Shown: positions 26,811 through 38,591 of the stretch, one piece after another
How the letters are laid out: each line of letters begins with the position of its first letter
Numbering within the stretch: the first letter of the stretch is position 1
Source: Caldilineales bacterium
GTDB taxonomy: Bacteria > Chloroflexota > Anaerolineae > JAAEKA01
Direction: 5' to 3'
Assembly: GCA_025055015.1 (NCBI GenBank)
Contig: JANWYQ010000139.1
Span: 1-39,581 of the forward strand
DNA: 39,581 nt
Notes under the pieces: generated by a model
Databases searched by the model: none
The model's input: the letters and a program-made list of their open reading frames with translations, nothing else
What the model was told of the DNA's origin: nothing
Translations under genes and position numbers: made by a program

Positions 26811-29570
26811 TTACGGCCCTGCTGCTTGCTTCAGCATGACGGGGATGTAGAAGCGCAGATACGGATAGTGGGGCAGCGGCACCCGATACGTTTGTCCGGC
26901 GCTGACCTGAACGATCTGTTCCGCCGGCCTCGGGAAGTAGCCGTCGGCCCGGTTTGGCTGGACGCGATAGGTGCCAGGCGATACCTGCTGGAACCCGAAG
27001 TTGCCCTGCTCCGAGCTCGACACCATGCCGACCAGGGAGCCGGTGCCGTCGTAGAGCATGACGTTCACCGCTGCCAGGGGCTGATCGTCCTCGTCCTTGG
27101 CGCCGTTGCCGTTGAGGTCCACAAATACCTGGCCCACGATGTCGCCCGTGGACGGCGTGGGGGTGGCCGTCGGCGTGGCGGTGGGCGTGGCGGTCGGCGT
27201 CGGCGTGGCGGTGGGCGTGGCGGTCGGCGTCGGCGAGGGGGTCGGGGTGGGCGTGTCCGTGGGCGTGGGCGTCAGCGTGGGCGTCGGCGTGGCCGGCGTG
27301 CTGCTGACCTTGCGCACGTCCACGAAGTGGATCCACTCGTCGCCATCGTTGGCGCCGCTCTCGTTGCGCGAGTCCAGGATGAAGTCCACGTTGCCGCTCA
27401 GGCCGTCAGCGAAGCGGGCGTCGGTGAGCCAGAAGGTGACCTTGCGGAACTGGTTGGAGCCCTGCTTCTGCACCCAAGGGTTGGAGCCGCCGAGCGGGGT
27501 GGCGTACTTCGGACCGCTGGTGGAGTCGTACTGCAGGCGCCACTTGTCGGTGCTGCGGTCCCAGTAGGTGATGGTGATCTCCACCGTGTTGGCGCCGTCG
27601 TAGATGTAGCGGTCGTCCACGTCGAAGTACATCAAGGGGTTGTTGGTGGCCTGATCGGTGCGCCGGATCATCAGGCCCTCGCGCACCAGCTTGGGCAAGG
27701 CCGGGTTGTAGGCGTTCTGGTTGCAGGGGTAGCCGGGCGGGCCGGGGGAGCCGGGCGGACAGAGGCCCAGCTGCGGCGTGCGGCCGCCCCAGGAGGCCAT
27801 GCTGGTCTCCGGCACCGTGCGGCCGCCGGGCTTGTCGTCCAGCTGGTAGAGGAAGAACTGGAAGTTGCCCAAGGGCGGCCAGCTGGTAGTGGACTCGCAG
27901 TTCTGCTGGGCCAGCCAGTAGCACGAGGGGAAGACGTGCTCGCGCAGGGCTACCCAGACCGACGGCGGCGGCGAGTCGTTGGGGTTCAGGCCGGCGCCGA
28001 AGTAGGGTGCAGCCCACCGCATGATGTCGGTGTAAGCCGTGTTGGGCGTGTCGTTCGGCCCCAGGTACCACCCCGCGTAGTTGGACATGCGTACGTAGTC
28101 GGTGCCGTAGTGCAGAGCCAACAGCGTGGCCCAGTAGAAGAACTCCGACTCGTTGGGGATGGTGCCGAACTGGTCCCCCAGCATGTAGTTGTACGTCTCG
28201 AAGCCGACAGCCACCGTGTCGCGGTAGCGGATCAGGGTGTCAAAGGCTGCGATGCCGTAGATAGTGGGCCCCACCTGGCCGAAGGGGGTCTTGACCGTCT
28301 CGGCGAAGTTCCAGTCCCAGTACAGGCCGTTGAAGGACAGGCCCACCTTGCGCTGCGCAGCGTAGTCGGAGAAGTCCTCGCGCTCTTGGGCCGCGTACTG
28401 GAAGGGCGCGTTTTGCAGCAGCAACACCTTGCGCAGGCGGCCATTCCGGGAGAAGGCGTTGATGTAGAGGTCGGTGATGGCGTTCACCGTGGCCACCCAA
28501 GACGCCGAGTCGGGCAGGCCGTTGGCGCGAGTGGCAGGAATGTCGAAGGTGCCGGTGGCGCGCGTCTCACCGTACTGACCGGTGCCGATGCTGATGAAGG
28601 CCACGTCGGGATTATCCCGGTAGCGCGCGCCCAGAGCATCCACAAAGGTCTTGTAGGCGTTCAGGTACTCCGTGCTCCAGTACTTGGGGATGTAGGGCTG
28701 GGTGCGGATGGACACGTTGTCCACGTAGAAGGCCGTGTGCGGCTCGGCGCCGTTGTTCACCACGGTGAAGCGCAGGGTCGCCCAGTATCCCTGGTGTGGC
28801 AACAGGCTGAAGGTCACCTTCTGCCAGGTGGTGTTGCCGGAGGTGTTGGCCGCCGTGTGCACCGTGGCGATCAGGTTGTTGCCATCCAGCAGCTCCACGC
28901 GCAAGGTGTCGCCTGAGTCCGGGCCCGACGCCTCCGTCCGCCACCAGAAGGTCAGTTCGTTAACCCCGTCCGGCGCCAGCTCCACGGGGATGCGCAGGCC
29001 GCCGCGGAATAGGGTGGACGTGGTATCGGCGGCGCCGCCGACGCGAGCCGAGCGGGAGCCCTCCTGGGCTGTGGCCGTGCTCACCTCCACCTGCCCGCTG
29101 GTGGCCCAAAAGGCCAGCCCACTCTCGAAGGAGAAGTTGGTGCGCTCGATGAGGTTGCCGTCGTGTCCCTTGAACTGGGTGTTGTTGTTGCGGGCCCAGG
29201 TTGGCATCATGCGGATGCCTTCGGCCTCGCGACCGTCGTAGGTGGTGATGGAGATGCCAACGCCCTTTCGCCGCCCGTTGACCATCCGATGCGTGGCGAT
29301 GTACTGGTCAAGCGCCCCCCAGTTGAAGCTGTTGGGACCGGTGTGGATCTGGGCCCACGAGAAGAACTGCATGTCCCCCCCTTGGAAGAAGAGCGCCGGG
29401 TCCAAGTTCTTGCTCCCCACCAGATAGTAGCCGGGGGCTGTGATGGGCGGCGCACTGTCGGGACCGACCTCCGGCTCAAACGAACCGGGGTCGGCACCGG
29501 CTAGGCTTGTGCTGGCCAGGCTGGCGATCAGCGCCAGGACCAACACCAGGGGTACGTGTGTGCGTTTCAT
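26811..29570 (-). CDS. Secreted paralog of the 22821-25640 protein
   Basis: MKRTHVPLVLVLALIASLASTSLAGADPG; PGYYLVGSKNLDPALFFQGGDMQFFSWAQIH; FISIGTGQYGETRATG; TPTPT linker; VGQVFVDLNGNGAKDEDDQPLAAVNVMLYDG; ends LRFYIPVMLKQAAGP*. Confidence 0.75.
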   Translation of the reverse strand: MKRTHVPLVLVLALIASLASTSLAGADPGSFEPEVGPDSAPPITAPGYYLVGSKNLDPALFFQGGDMQFFSWAQIHTGPNSFNWGALDQYIATHRMVNGRRKGVGISITTYDGREAEGIRMMPTWARNNNTQFKGHDGNLIERTNFSFESGLAFWATSGQVEVSTATAQEGSRSARVGGAADTTSTLFRGGLRIPVELAPDGVNELTFWWRTEASGPDSGDTLRVELLDGNNLIATVHTAANTSGNTTWQKVTFSLLPHQGYWATLRFTVVNNGAEPHTAFYVDNVSIRTQPYIPKYWSTEYLNAYKTFVDALGARYRDNPDVAFISIGTGQYGETRATGTFDIPATRANGLPDSASWVATVNAITDLYINAFSRNGRLRKVLLLQNAPFQYAAQEREDFSDYAAQRKVGLSFNGLYWDWNFAETVKTPFGQVGPTIYGIAAFDTLIRYRDTVAVGFETYNYMLGDQFGTIPNESEFFYWATLLALHYGTDYVRMSNYAGWYLGPNDTPNTAYTDIMRWAAPYFGAGLNPNDSPPPSVWVALREHVFPSCYWLAQQNCESTTSWPPLGNFQFFLYQLDDKPGGRTVPETSMASWGGRTPQLGLCPPGSPGPPGYPCNQNAYNPALPKLVREGLMIRRTDQATNNPLMYFDVDDRYIYDGANTVEITITYWDRSTDKWRLQYDSTSGPKYATPLGGSNPWVQKQGSNQFRKVTFWLTDARFADGLSGNVDFILDSRNESGANDGDEWIHFVDVRKVSSTPATPTPTLTPTPTDTPTPTPSPTPTATPTATPTPTATPTATPTATPTPSTGDIVGQVFVDLNGNGAKDEDDQPLAAVNVMLYDGTGSLVGMVSSSEQGNFGFQQVSPGTYRVQPNRADGYFPRPAEQIVQVSAGQTYRVPLPHYPYLRFYIPVMLKQAAGP
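27154..27300. repeat. Low-complexity Thr-Pro linker-coding repeat
   Basis: ggcgtgggggtggccgtcggcgtggcggtgggcgtggcggtcggcgtc... encoding TPTPTATPTATPTPTATP. Confidence 0.9.
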
Positions 29571-29918
29571 GGTGTGCCTCATTCTCCTTTTGCCGCAGAG
29601 TTACCCGCTCAATCTCTTGCCGGTGGTATAGGCAACGGCAGCGTAGAGGCAAGAGCTGACGCGCAGATAAGGGTGAACAATTCCAACAGAGGAAAAGATA
29701 GAGCGGGCGACTAAAAAGCACGCCGCCCACGGCCGGACGACACCCGTGGCACCGGCATGCCTCTCAGAGTTGCGGCAGCGCTGCGTCGCAGCTTCATGCC
29801 GGCTGCGGCACAGCGGGCAAAATATAGCACAACTGGAATCCTTTGGCAAACCGTTGCCGCCGTCAGGCGCCGACGGCTTGTTAGACGACCAGCTCCAACC
29901 CCCAGTTCCCCTCTCGCC

Positions 29919-30764
29919 TCAGCCGGCGTTGCGTGCTACCAACAAGACAGGAGACGTGAGAGCGGGCGGCATGAACTGGCGCAGCTGGTTAACTGCCAGG
30001 GACCGCTCCGCAGCGCCCGGAATGCCCCGCAGCTCCAGCACCTTCATCCCCAGGTCGCGCAGCCACACCGCGATGTCCAGCGGGTTGCACAGCCAGACCG
30101 CGTCGTAGTCCGCGCCGTAGCCCAGCAGGTAGTAGCGCTCGGCGTTGGCGAAGTCGGCGCGCCGCGACAGGAACTGCGGCCGCCGGCTGATGCCCACCAC
30201 GGCCAACAAGGCCACGTTGCGCACCAACAGCGCCAGCGACTGCAGAGGCGTGTCGCCGCTCTCGGGCCCATACTTCGGGCGTCGCTGCCGCGCCACGAAG
30301 CGCTTCAGCGGCCGCAAGGGGGAGAGAAGGTTGGGGAAGGTCAGCACCAGCAGCCCACCCGGCTCTAGCACACGCATCAGCTCCTGCAGCGCGGGCGCAG
30401 GCTTGGCGACATGCTCGATGGTGTTGATGGCCGTGATGGCGGCGAACTGGCCATCCCGCCACGGCAGCCGCGCGTCCGGCTCCACCGTGACAAAGGAGAG
30501 AAAAGGATAGCGCTCCAGCGCTCGTCGGGTGAAGAGCCATGAGATGTCCGCCCCCACCGCACGGTAACCGGCGCTAGCCAGCGTGGCCGTCATGTCCCCC
30601 ACGCCGCACCCGAAGTCCAGGACGGCGCTGCCGCTGCGTACCCCAAAACGGCGCAGCCGGCCCAGCACGGCGCCGTACTCCGGCCGCCAGCCGGCGCCCT
30701 CCAGCCGGCGCAGGTAGCCGTCCGAGGTGTTGTAGAAGCGAAAGGTCTCCTGGCTGTCCGTCAT
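29919..30764 (-). CDS. Class I SAM-dependent methyltransferase
   Basis: VLDFGCGVGDMTATLASAGYRAVGADIS...FAAITAINTIEHVAKPAPALQELMRVLEPGGLLVLTFPNLLS. Confidence 0.9.
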   Translation of the reverse strand: MTDSQETFRFYNTSDGYLRRLEGAGWRPEYGAVLGRLRRFGVRSGSAVLDFGCGVGDMTATLASAGYRAVGADISWLFTRRALERYPFLSFVTVEPDARLPWRDGQFAAITAINTIEHVAKPAPALQELMRVLEPGGLLVLTFPNLLSPLRPLKRFVARQRRPKYGPESGDTPLQSLALLVRNVALLAVVGISRRPQFLSRRADFANAERYYLLGYGADYDAVWLCNPLDIAVWLRDLGMKVLELRGIPGAAERSLAVNQLRQFMPPALTSPVLLVARNAG

Positions 30765-30860
30765 GGCTGTGCGCGCTCAAGCGAGGTGTTTCGATTATAT
30801 GCCGGGCGCGGAACAACGTCAAAGCCTCCCACCAACAACGCACAAGCGTCGAAAAAACGT

Positions 30861-30885
30861 AGCGCAACTCCGCAGGAGTTGCGCT
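30861..30885 (-). terminator. Rho-independent terminator of the LysM-M23 gene
   Basis: agcgcaactcc-gca-ggagttgcgct (11-bp perfect stem), followed on the minus strand by ACGTTTTTTCG. Confidence 0.88.
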
Positions 30886-30889
30886 GCAT

Positions 30890-31834
30890 CTACTCCGAGG
30901 CGGACGGGGGCAGGTAGCCAAGCGGATTGACGCGCGCCCCATCGTCGTACACCTCGAAGTGGACATGCGGCCCGGTGGAGTTGCCGGTGCTGCCCACCTG
31001 GCCGATCGCTTGCCCGCGCGCCACCGTTTGGCCCTCCACGACGAAGATGCCGCTGAGGTGGCTGTAGGCGGTGGTAAGGCCGTTGTCGTGGACGATCACC
31101 ACGCGGAAGCCCAGCCAGCCGTCCGGCGAGAAGCGCGCGTAGGCAACGCGACCGCTGTGGCTGGCGTACACCCTGGCGCCGTAGACCGAGGCGATGTCGA
31201 GGGCTCGATGGCGGCTGTGATACCCCTGGGTCACGACCCCGCGCAGCGGCCAGGCCAGGGGATAGCCGCGGGCCGGGCCAGGGGCAGGGATGCGCTCGGC
31301 GTAGTCTAGGCGGCCGTTGGGAATGATCAGCTTCTGGCCAACGCGCAGCTGGCCCGCGGGCCCCACGTTGTTCAGGGGAAACTCGGCAATGTCGGCGGCA
31401 GGCACGCCGTAGCGCCGGGCGATCTCCGCCAAGGTGTCGCCGGCCTTCACGGTGTAGTAGGCCCCCTTCACCGGCAGGATGATCACCTGTTGACCGGGAT
31501 GGATCAGGTCGGGGTTGCGCCGCATCCACTCGTTGGAGAAGCGCAGGGTGTCCACGTCCAGCCCAAAGCGGCGGGCAATAGCCCAGTCGTTGTCCCCCGG
31601 CTGGACGGTGTAGGTGATGACCGCGGGACGCAGCAGCTCCCAACGGGGTGTGGCCGGACCGAACTCGCCCTGGAGCTCGGCCAGCTCGTCGGCATCCCAG
31701 TAGGGGGGGGATAGCGGTGGAATGGCCTGGGCCTGGACGGGCAGCGTCAACAGCGCCAGCAAGAAGACGCCCATCAGGGCCGTCGCCAGGCCAACCGGCA
31801 GCAGGGTCTGGCAGACGGAGGACCGTTTGGACAT
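30890..31834 (-). CDS. Secreted LysM (x2) - M23 peptidase
   Basis: YTVQPGDNDWAIARRFGLDVDTLRFSN...; YYTVKAGDTLAEIARRYGVPAADIAEF...; HRALDIASVYGARVYASHSGRVAYA...TAYSHLSGIFVVEGQTVARGQAIGQVGSTGNSTGPHVHFEVY. Confidence 0.93.
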   Translation of the reverse strand: MSKRSSVCQTLLPVGLATALMGVFLLALLTLPVQAQAIPPLSPPYWDADELAELQGEFGPATPRWELLRPAVITYTVQPGDNDWAIARRFGLDVDTLRFSNEWMRRNPDLIHPGQQVIILPVKGAYYTVKAGDTLAEIARRYGVPAADIAEFPLNNVGPAGQLRVGQKLIIPNGRLDYAERIPAPGPARGYPLAWPLRGVVTQGYHSRHRALDIASVYGARVYASHSGRVAYARFSPDGWLGFRVVIVHDNGLTTAYSHLSGIFVVEGQTVARGQAIGQVGSTGNSTGPHVHFEVYDDGARVNPLGYLPPSASE

Positions 31835-31969
31835 GGCGGCAATGCTAGCACAGGTCGGCCGGAGGAGCAAGTTCTTTGCCAGGCGGCACTGCGGCGACAC
31901 CAACACCCGGCAAGGCGCCAGGCCCACGGTCGAGCCCCGTCTCTCCCCGCCCCCTGAGGGCCATCAGGC

Positions 31970-33943
31970 TCAGCCGGCCTCCTCGGCGGGCTGAGCCATC
32001 GCTTGCACCTTGGCCACGTCCTCGCTGTTGCCGATCACCGCGGCCGCGTCGCCGGCCAGCAGCCGAAAGGAGCCGCCCGGGTTGGTGATCAGCTGGCCCT
32101 CCCGCAGCACCGCCACCACCGACACCCCCGTCTGACGCCGCACGTCCAGCTCCCGCAGGCTCTTGCCGGCCCACGGGCTGCCCTCCGGGATCGGCAGCCA
32201 CTCCATCTCCAGCAGGCGGGCCGCGCTGCGCAGGCGGGCCAGCTCCTGGTAGTCGCTGTGCACCTGGAACAGGGGCGCGTACATCTCGTCGCGCACCGCA
32301 TCGGTGAAGCGCTGGATCTCGATGGGCGGGATGTCCAGGTGCAACAACGTCTGCCGCGTCATCTCCAGGCCGGCCTCGAACTCCGGCTGCACCACCTCGT
32401 ACACCCCCATGGCGTGCAGGGCGCGCAGGTGTTCCAGGCCCTCGGCCCGCGCCACGATGTGCACCGTCGGGTTAAGGCGACGGACCTCGGCCACGGTGGC
32501 CTGGACGGTGATGGCGGCCGGCACCGTCACCAGCACCAGCCGGGCGCGGTCCACCTGCGCCGCCTCCAACACCACCTGTTGGCTGGCGTCGCCGTAGATG
32601 ATGGGCATGGTGTCCTGTTTGAGCGCCTCCACCCGGCGCCCGTCCAGCTCGATAACTACAAAGGGCCAGCCGATGCGCCTGAGCACCTGGGCCACCGCCG
32701 AGCCAACCCGGCCGCCGCCCGCGATGACCACGTGGTCCTGCAGCCCGCCTGCGGGCAGGTTGATGGTGCGCAGCGGCTCGTGCTTGAACCAGCGTTTGCG
32801 CAGGGCGTACAGCCGATCGGTCTGGCCCGCCACCAGCGGCGTCAGCACCATAGTGACCACTGCGGTGGTGATGATCAAGGCGTAGAGCTGCTGATCAATG
32901 AAGCCCCCGCGCAGGCCGTTGCGCGCCAACACGAAGGAGAACTCGCCGATCTGGAACAGCCCCATTGCCACCGCCAGCGGCGCCACGTTGCCGTAGCCGA
33001 AGCCCCAGGTCAGCGCGCCGAAGATGGCCATCTTGCCCAGCGCCACCACTATCATCACCGCCAGCACCAGGCCTAGGTTCTCCACCAAGAAGCCAGGGTC
33101 CAACAGCATGCCCACCGACGTGAAGAAGAGCAGGCCGAAGAGGTCGCGCAGGGGGATGATGTCGCTCAGCGCCTGGTGGGCGTAGTCCGACTCGCTGAGC
33201 ACCAGGCCTGCCACGAACGCACCGAAGGCGAAGGACAGGCCGAACAGGTAGGAGACCAAGCCGATCCCCAGGCCCAAAGCCGTCACCGCCAGCAGGAAGA
33301 GCTCGCGCGAGTTCCAACGCGCCACCGCCGCCATAATCCAGGGGATCACCCGCGTGCCCACGTAGACCATGCCGGCCAGGAAAAGGGCCGCGCGCACCCC
33401 TGCCCACGCCAGCGCCGGCAACCCCGCCTCCGGGCTGTCTAACAGCGGCAGGATGATCATCATCGGGATCACCGCAAGGTCCTGGACGATCAACATGCCA
33501 ATCATCACCCGGCTGGAGAGGGTGCCCAGCCGCCCCTGGCTGGCCAGGGTCTTGAGGACGACCATGGTGCTGGAGAGGGCGATCATGCTGCCGAACCACA
33601 CCGAGGCCGTGGTGGTCCACCCCAGCCCCTGGCCGATCCCCACTCCCAACAGGATGGTCAGGAGGATCTGCAGCGGCGTGCCCACAAAGGCGATGCGGCG
33701 CACCGGCTGCAGCTCCTTCAACGAGAACTCCAGTCCCAGGGCGAACAACAGCAACGCCACGCCGATCTCGGCCAGCAGCTCGATCTCGTGGATGTCGGAA
33801 ATGGCGATCCCGCCCGTGTTGGGCCCCAAAAGCACCCCCACCAGGATGTAGCCGACCACCAACGGCTGGCGCAGCCGCTGGGCAATCAGCCCGCCGACCA
33901 GGCCACCCACCACAATGAGCGCTATGTCCGCTGCGATGCCCAA
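31970..33943 (-). CDS. CPA2-family cation:proton antiporter with C-terminal RCK (TrkA-N/TrkA-C) domains, KefB-like
   Basis: [104 protein letters not shown]; TrkA-C-like [33 protein letters not shown] upstream of TTG 33943. Confidence 0.9.
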   Translation of the reverse strand: MGIAADIALIVVGGLVGGLIAQRLRQPLVVGYILVGVLLGPNTGGIAISDIHEIELLAEIGVALLLFALGLEFSLKELQPVRRIAFVGTPLQILLTILLGVGIGQGLGWTTTASVWFGSMIALSSTMVVLKTLASQGRLGTLSSRVMIGMLIVQDLAVIPMMIILPLLDSPEAGLPALAWAGVRAALFLAGMVYVGTRVIPWIMAAVARWNSRELFLLAVTALGLGIGLVSYLFGLSFAFGAFVAGLVLSESDYAHQALSDIIPLRDLFGLLFFTSVGMLLDPGFLVENLGLVLAVMIVVALGKMAIFGALTWGFGYGNVAPLAVAMGLFQIGEFSFVLARNGLRGGFIDQQLYALIITTAVVTMVLTPLVAGQTDRLYALRKRWFKHEPLRTINLPAGGLQDHVVIAGGGRVGSAVAQVLRRIGWPFVVIELDGRRVEALKQDTMPIIYGDASQQVVLEAAQVDRARLVLVTVPAAITVQATVAEVRRLNPTVHIVARAEGLEHLRALHAMGVYEVVQPEFEAGLEMTRQTLLHLDIPPIEIQRFTDAVRDEMYAPLFQVHSDYQELARLRSAARLLEMEWLPIPEGSPWAGKSLRELDVRRQTGVSVVAVLREGQLITNPGGSFRLLAGDAAAVIGNSEDVAKVQAMAQPAEEAG

Positions 33944-34081
33944 AAGCGAACCTCCTCCGGGGCCGCGGGCGCTGGCCGTGTCCGCCGCCCGGCGAGCGGA
34001 GCCCGGCTGCCGCTGGCGCCGACAGTCCTGTGTGTGGCTCAGTATACAACAGCCCGGCAGGCCGGCCAACTCCGCCGGCGC

Positions 34082-34110
34082 TTGTCGTGCCTAAAGCCCT
34101 GTGCTACAAT
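34082..34110 (+). promoter_or_regulatory. Sigma-70-like promoter
   Basis: TTGTCG - 17 nt - TACAAT. Confidence 0.5.
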
Positions 34111-34571
34111 GCATAGCGTGCGGCCTTCTCGTCCGGCGTCGGTCGGGCTTCCACGGCGCAGGAGGTTGCTAGGCCGCCTCCCTTCGCTGACACGGCGACC
34201 CTCCGCAGGGCCCCAGCGGCGCCTGCGCCCCCTGCTGGCTTGCCGCGGAATTGCTGGACGCCCTCGTGGATTGACGCCACGCTTCACCCCGACACCGGCA
34301 CGCCAGACCGGCTCGACACGCTGGCCGAGCAGGTGAACTTCCCTAGCGCAGTGGCGCGCCCGTGGGACCTCGGACAGCTGCCAACGGGTGAGACCATCGC
34401 CGAAGTCCGCCGACCGGGGCGGCGCAAGGTGGTGAACGGGTGTGGCTGGCCGACGTCCCCAGCGGATCACCTGCTTCGCTGCTGGCCTTGGCTGCCGGAG
34501 CTGCCCTGCCTAGGGACAACGGCCGGCCCATGTCAGCGAGGACCCCAACCTGGCCTACGTGCAGCCTCCCA

Positions 34572-35904
<1,333 letters not shown>

Positions 35905-35912
<8 letters not shown>

Positions 35913-35960
35913 TGGCCAATGGTCAATGGTCAATGGTCAATGGTTAATGGTTAACGGCCA
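35905..35960. repeat. Heptamer array, ATGG(T/C)(T/C)A x8
   Basis: atggcta atggcca atggtca atggtca atggtca atggtta atggtta acggcca; first unit contains part of the upstream TAA stop. Confidence 0.9.
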
Positions 35961-35997
35961 ACGAAAGTTCCTGCCCGCCGCTCAAACACCCACTTCA

Positions 35998-36067
35998 CCG
36001 TCCACCGTTTACCGTTCACCGTTTACCGTTCACCGTTTACCGTTCACCGTCTACCGTTCACCGTTCA
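35998..36067. repeat. Heptamer array, alternating CCGTTTA/CCGTTCA x10
   Basis: ccgtcca ccgttta ccgttca ccgttta ccgttca ccgttta ccgttca ccgtcta ccgttca ccgttca. Confidence 0.95.
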
Positions 36068-36144
36068 CCTTCCCCTACGTCCGAATGCTGCGCCCTGATC
36101 CGGCGTGGCGCCTCTTGGTAGACCGTTTCAAAGGAGGAACGCGT

Positions 36145-37494
36145 ATGCCTAACCGAACCTTCGTCCTGGCGACCAGCTGGCTGGTCATCGTTGTGCTGGC
36201 GATCAGCGCCTGCGCGCCGCCCCTCACTCCCGTGCCGGCACAGCCACCGGCCGCCGAGCAGCCCGCGCCCGCGCCGGCAGCCCAGCCGGTCACTATCACC
36301 TGGGCCTTCTGGGGCAGCCCGGAGGAGGCAGCCAGCCACAAGCTGGTGGCCGACGCCTTCATGGCGCTACATCCGGAGATCAAAATTGAGACATGGAACC
36401 AGCCCTGGAGCGAGTACTTCACCAAGATCCAGGCGCTGTGGGCCAGCGGCGACAGCAAGACGATCCCCGACGTCGCCTTCCTCTGGCCCACGCCCAAGTA
36501 CGCGGCCGAGGGCGTGCTGGAGAACCTCGATCCCTACATCCAAAAGTCCGGCTACAACCTAAACGACTACTGGCCCGGCCTGCTGGAGTCGGCCATGTAC
36601 CAGGGCAGCGTGTACGGGCTCCCGCGCGACATCGAGGTCAACGTCCTGTACTACAACAAGGACCTGTTCGACGCCGCCGGGGTTGAGTACCCCAACCCCA
36701 ACTGGACCTGGGACGACCTGCTGGCCGCGGCAGAGAAGCTGACGGTGAAGGACGCCAGCGGCAACGTGACCCGCTATGCCCTGGCGGCCGAGGGCGGCAA
36801 GTACGCCAAGTGGGTGAACCAGAACGGCGGGGCCATCCTGGACGACTACCGCAACCCCTCCAAGTGCATGCTGGCCGAGCCGGCCTCCATCCAGGCGATC
36901 CAGTTCTTCGCCGACATGATGGCCAAGGGCTACGCCATGCGCGACGCGGACCTGGCCCAGGCCGGCGGCGACGCGGCGGTCTTCCAGAGCGGCCAGGCGG
37001 CCATGATCCTGCAGAACACCAGCCGCGTGTCGGCCTTCAACGCCGCGGGCATGAACTACGACGTCAGCGTCGTGCCGATCCCCAAGGGCGGCAAGCGCTG
37101 GAACCCGGCGGGCGGCGCGGCGTGGGTGATGAGCAGCGGCAGCGACAACAAGGAGGCTGCCTGGACCTTCCTGCAGTGGCTGCAGAGCGCCGACGGCGGC
37201 CAGAAGATCTACACCCAGCGCGGCGAGATTTTCCCCGCGCTGCAGTCGGTGGCCAACTCACCGGTGTTCAAGACCGACCAGCCGCCGGCTAACAAGCAGG
37301 CGATCATAGACGAGGCGGCGGCCTCCGGCGTGGGCGCCTTCGGCTACTTCCCCGAGTGGGACGAGCTGGACAGCTCCATCATCGGCCCGGCGCTGCAGCG
37401 GATCTGGGCCGGTGAGGCGCAGGCCGCCGACATCCTGCCGCAGGTCTGCGAACAGGTGAACCAGTTCCTGAAGGACCACGGGTATCCCAAGTAA
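36145..37494 (+). CDS. Extracellular sugar-binding lipoprotein of ABC transporter
   Basis: AAAGGAGG SD; MPNRTFVLATSWLVIVVLAISACAPP lipobox; ITWAFWGSPEEAASHKLVADAFMALHPEIKIETWNQPWSEYFTKIQAL. Confidence 0.93.
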   Translation: MPNRTFVLATSWLVIVVLAISACAPPLTPVPAQPPAAEQPAPAPAAQPVTITWAFWGSPEEAASHKLVADAFMALHPEIKIETWNQPWSEYFTKIQALWASGDSKTIPDVAFLWPTPKYAAEGVLENLDPYIQKSGYNLNDYWPGLLESAMYQGSVYGLPRDIEVNVLYYNKDLFDAAGVEYPNPNWTWDDLLAAAEKLTVKDASGNVTRYALAAEGGKYAKWVNQNGGAILDDYRNPSKCMLAEPASIQAIQFFADMMAKGYAMRDADLAQAGGDAAVFQSGQAAMILQNTSRVSAFNAAGMNYDVSVVPIPKGGKRWNPAGGAAWVMSSGSDNKEAAWTFLQWLQSADGGQKIYTQRGEIFPALQSVANSPVFKTDQPPANKQAIIDEAAASGVGAFGYFPEWDELDSSIIGPALQRIWAGEAQAADILPQVCEQVNQFLKDHGYPK

Positions 37495-37628
37495 GGGGGA
37501 AGGAAACCGGGCAAAGCAAGGAAACAAGGGCAAGCGGAGATAGGTAGACGAGGGGCGGCGCGTAGGTGCGTAGCCGGCGCGCCCGCCTCTTGTCTGCCTG
37601 TCTCCCTCCCCCCGTCAACGGCCGCTCC

Positions 37629-38582
37629 ATGCACCCGCGCGACACGCTTCAGGCTCCCTCGCCCATCAGAGAGCGCCGCAGCCTCTTCCGCTGGCAGCCC
37701 GACCAGCAGTGGGAGGCGTACCTGTTCCTGTTGCCCAGCTTTCTCGGCCTGCTGGTCTTCGTGGTGCTGGCAGTGGTGCTGTCCCTGGGCATCAGCTTCC
37801 AGGACTGGGGGCTAGCCGGCCCTAAGGGATGGGTAGGCCTCGCTAACTACCGGGCCGTGTGGCGCGACCCTGTGTTCTGGCAGACCTTCCGCAACACGGC
37901 CTTCTACATCGTGACCATCGTGCCGGCGCAGCTGGCCTTGGGCCTGGCCATGGCCGTGGCCCTGAACCAGGCCGGCCGCGGCACCGTCGTCTACCGCTTG
38001 ATCTACTTCATGCCGGTGGTGACCACCATCGTGGCCGGCGCGATCGTGTTTCGCCTGCTGTTCAGCACCAACGGCCCGGTGAACTCCCTGATCGCCGACG
38101 TGGCCGCCCTGTTCGGCGCCACGGTCAAGCTGCCCAACTGGCTGGGCAGCAGCACCTACTCCAAGTGGGCCGTGGTCATGCTGACCCTGTGGAAGAACAC
38201 GGGATTCACCATGGTGGTCTACCTGGCCGCGCTGCAAGCGGTGCCGCAGGAGCTGTACGACGCAGCCAGCAGCGACGGCGCCAACGCCTGGCAGCGCTTC
38301 CGCCACGTCACCGTGCCCATGATCAGCGCCACCACCTTCTTCCTGTTCGTGCTGCAGACCATCGGCGCGTTCCAGCTCTTCACCGAGCCCTTTGTGCTGA
38401 CCAACGGCGGCCCGGCCAACTCCTCCATGAGCGTGGTGCAATACATCTACCAGAACGCCTTCCGCTTCACGCGCATGGACAAGGCCTCGGCCATCGCCTG
38501 GTTCCTGTTCCTCTTCATCTTTGCCTTCACGCTGGTGCAGAACCGCCTGCAGCGGCGGTGGGTGTACTACGAGACGGAGTGA
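37629..38582 (+). CDS. Sugar ABC transporter permease (MalF-like)
   Basis: AYLFLLPSFLGLLVFVVLAVVLSLGISFQDWGLAG...LYDAASSDGANAWQRFRHVTVPMISATTFFLFVLQTIGAFQLFTEPFVLTNGGPANSS. Confidence 0.93.
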   Translation: MHPRDTLQAPSPIRERRSLFRWQPDQQWEAYLFLLPSFLGLLVFVVLAVVLSLGISFQDWGLAGPKGWVGLANYRAVWRDPVFWQTFRNTAFYIVTIVPAQLALGLAMAVALNQAGRGTVVYRLIYFMPVVTTIVAGAIVFRLLFSTNGPVNSLIADVAALFGATVKLPNWLGSSTYSKWAVVMLTLWKNTGFTMVVYLAALQAVPQELYDAASSDGANAWQRFRHVTVPMISATTFFLFVLQTIGAFQLFTEPFVLTNGGPANSSMSVVQYIYQNAFRFTRMDKASAIAWFLFLFIFAFTLVQNRLQRRWVYYETE

Positions 38583-38591
38583 GGGCCGCGG

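Noticed and set aside
26703-28916. 737-aa plus-strand ORF (and 10926..12317, 12227..13564 plus ORFs)
   Set aside because: Antisense to well-supported genes; no domain signatures.
34110-34571. RNase P RNA, tmRNA or T-box
   Set aside because: Looked for hallmark motifs (GAGGAAAGTCC, tmRNA 3' TTCGATTCC...CCACCA, T-box GGGTGGNACC); none convincingly present.
35998-36067. CRISPR-like array
   Set aside because: Units are contiguous 7-mers without unique spacers.
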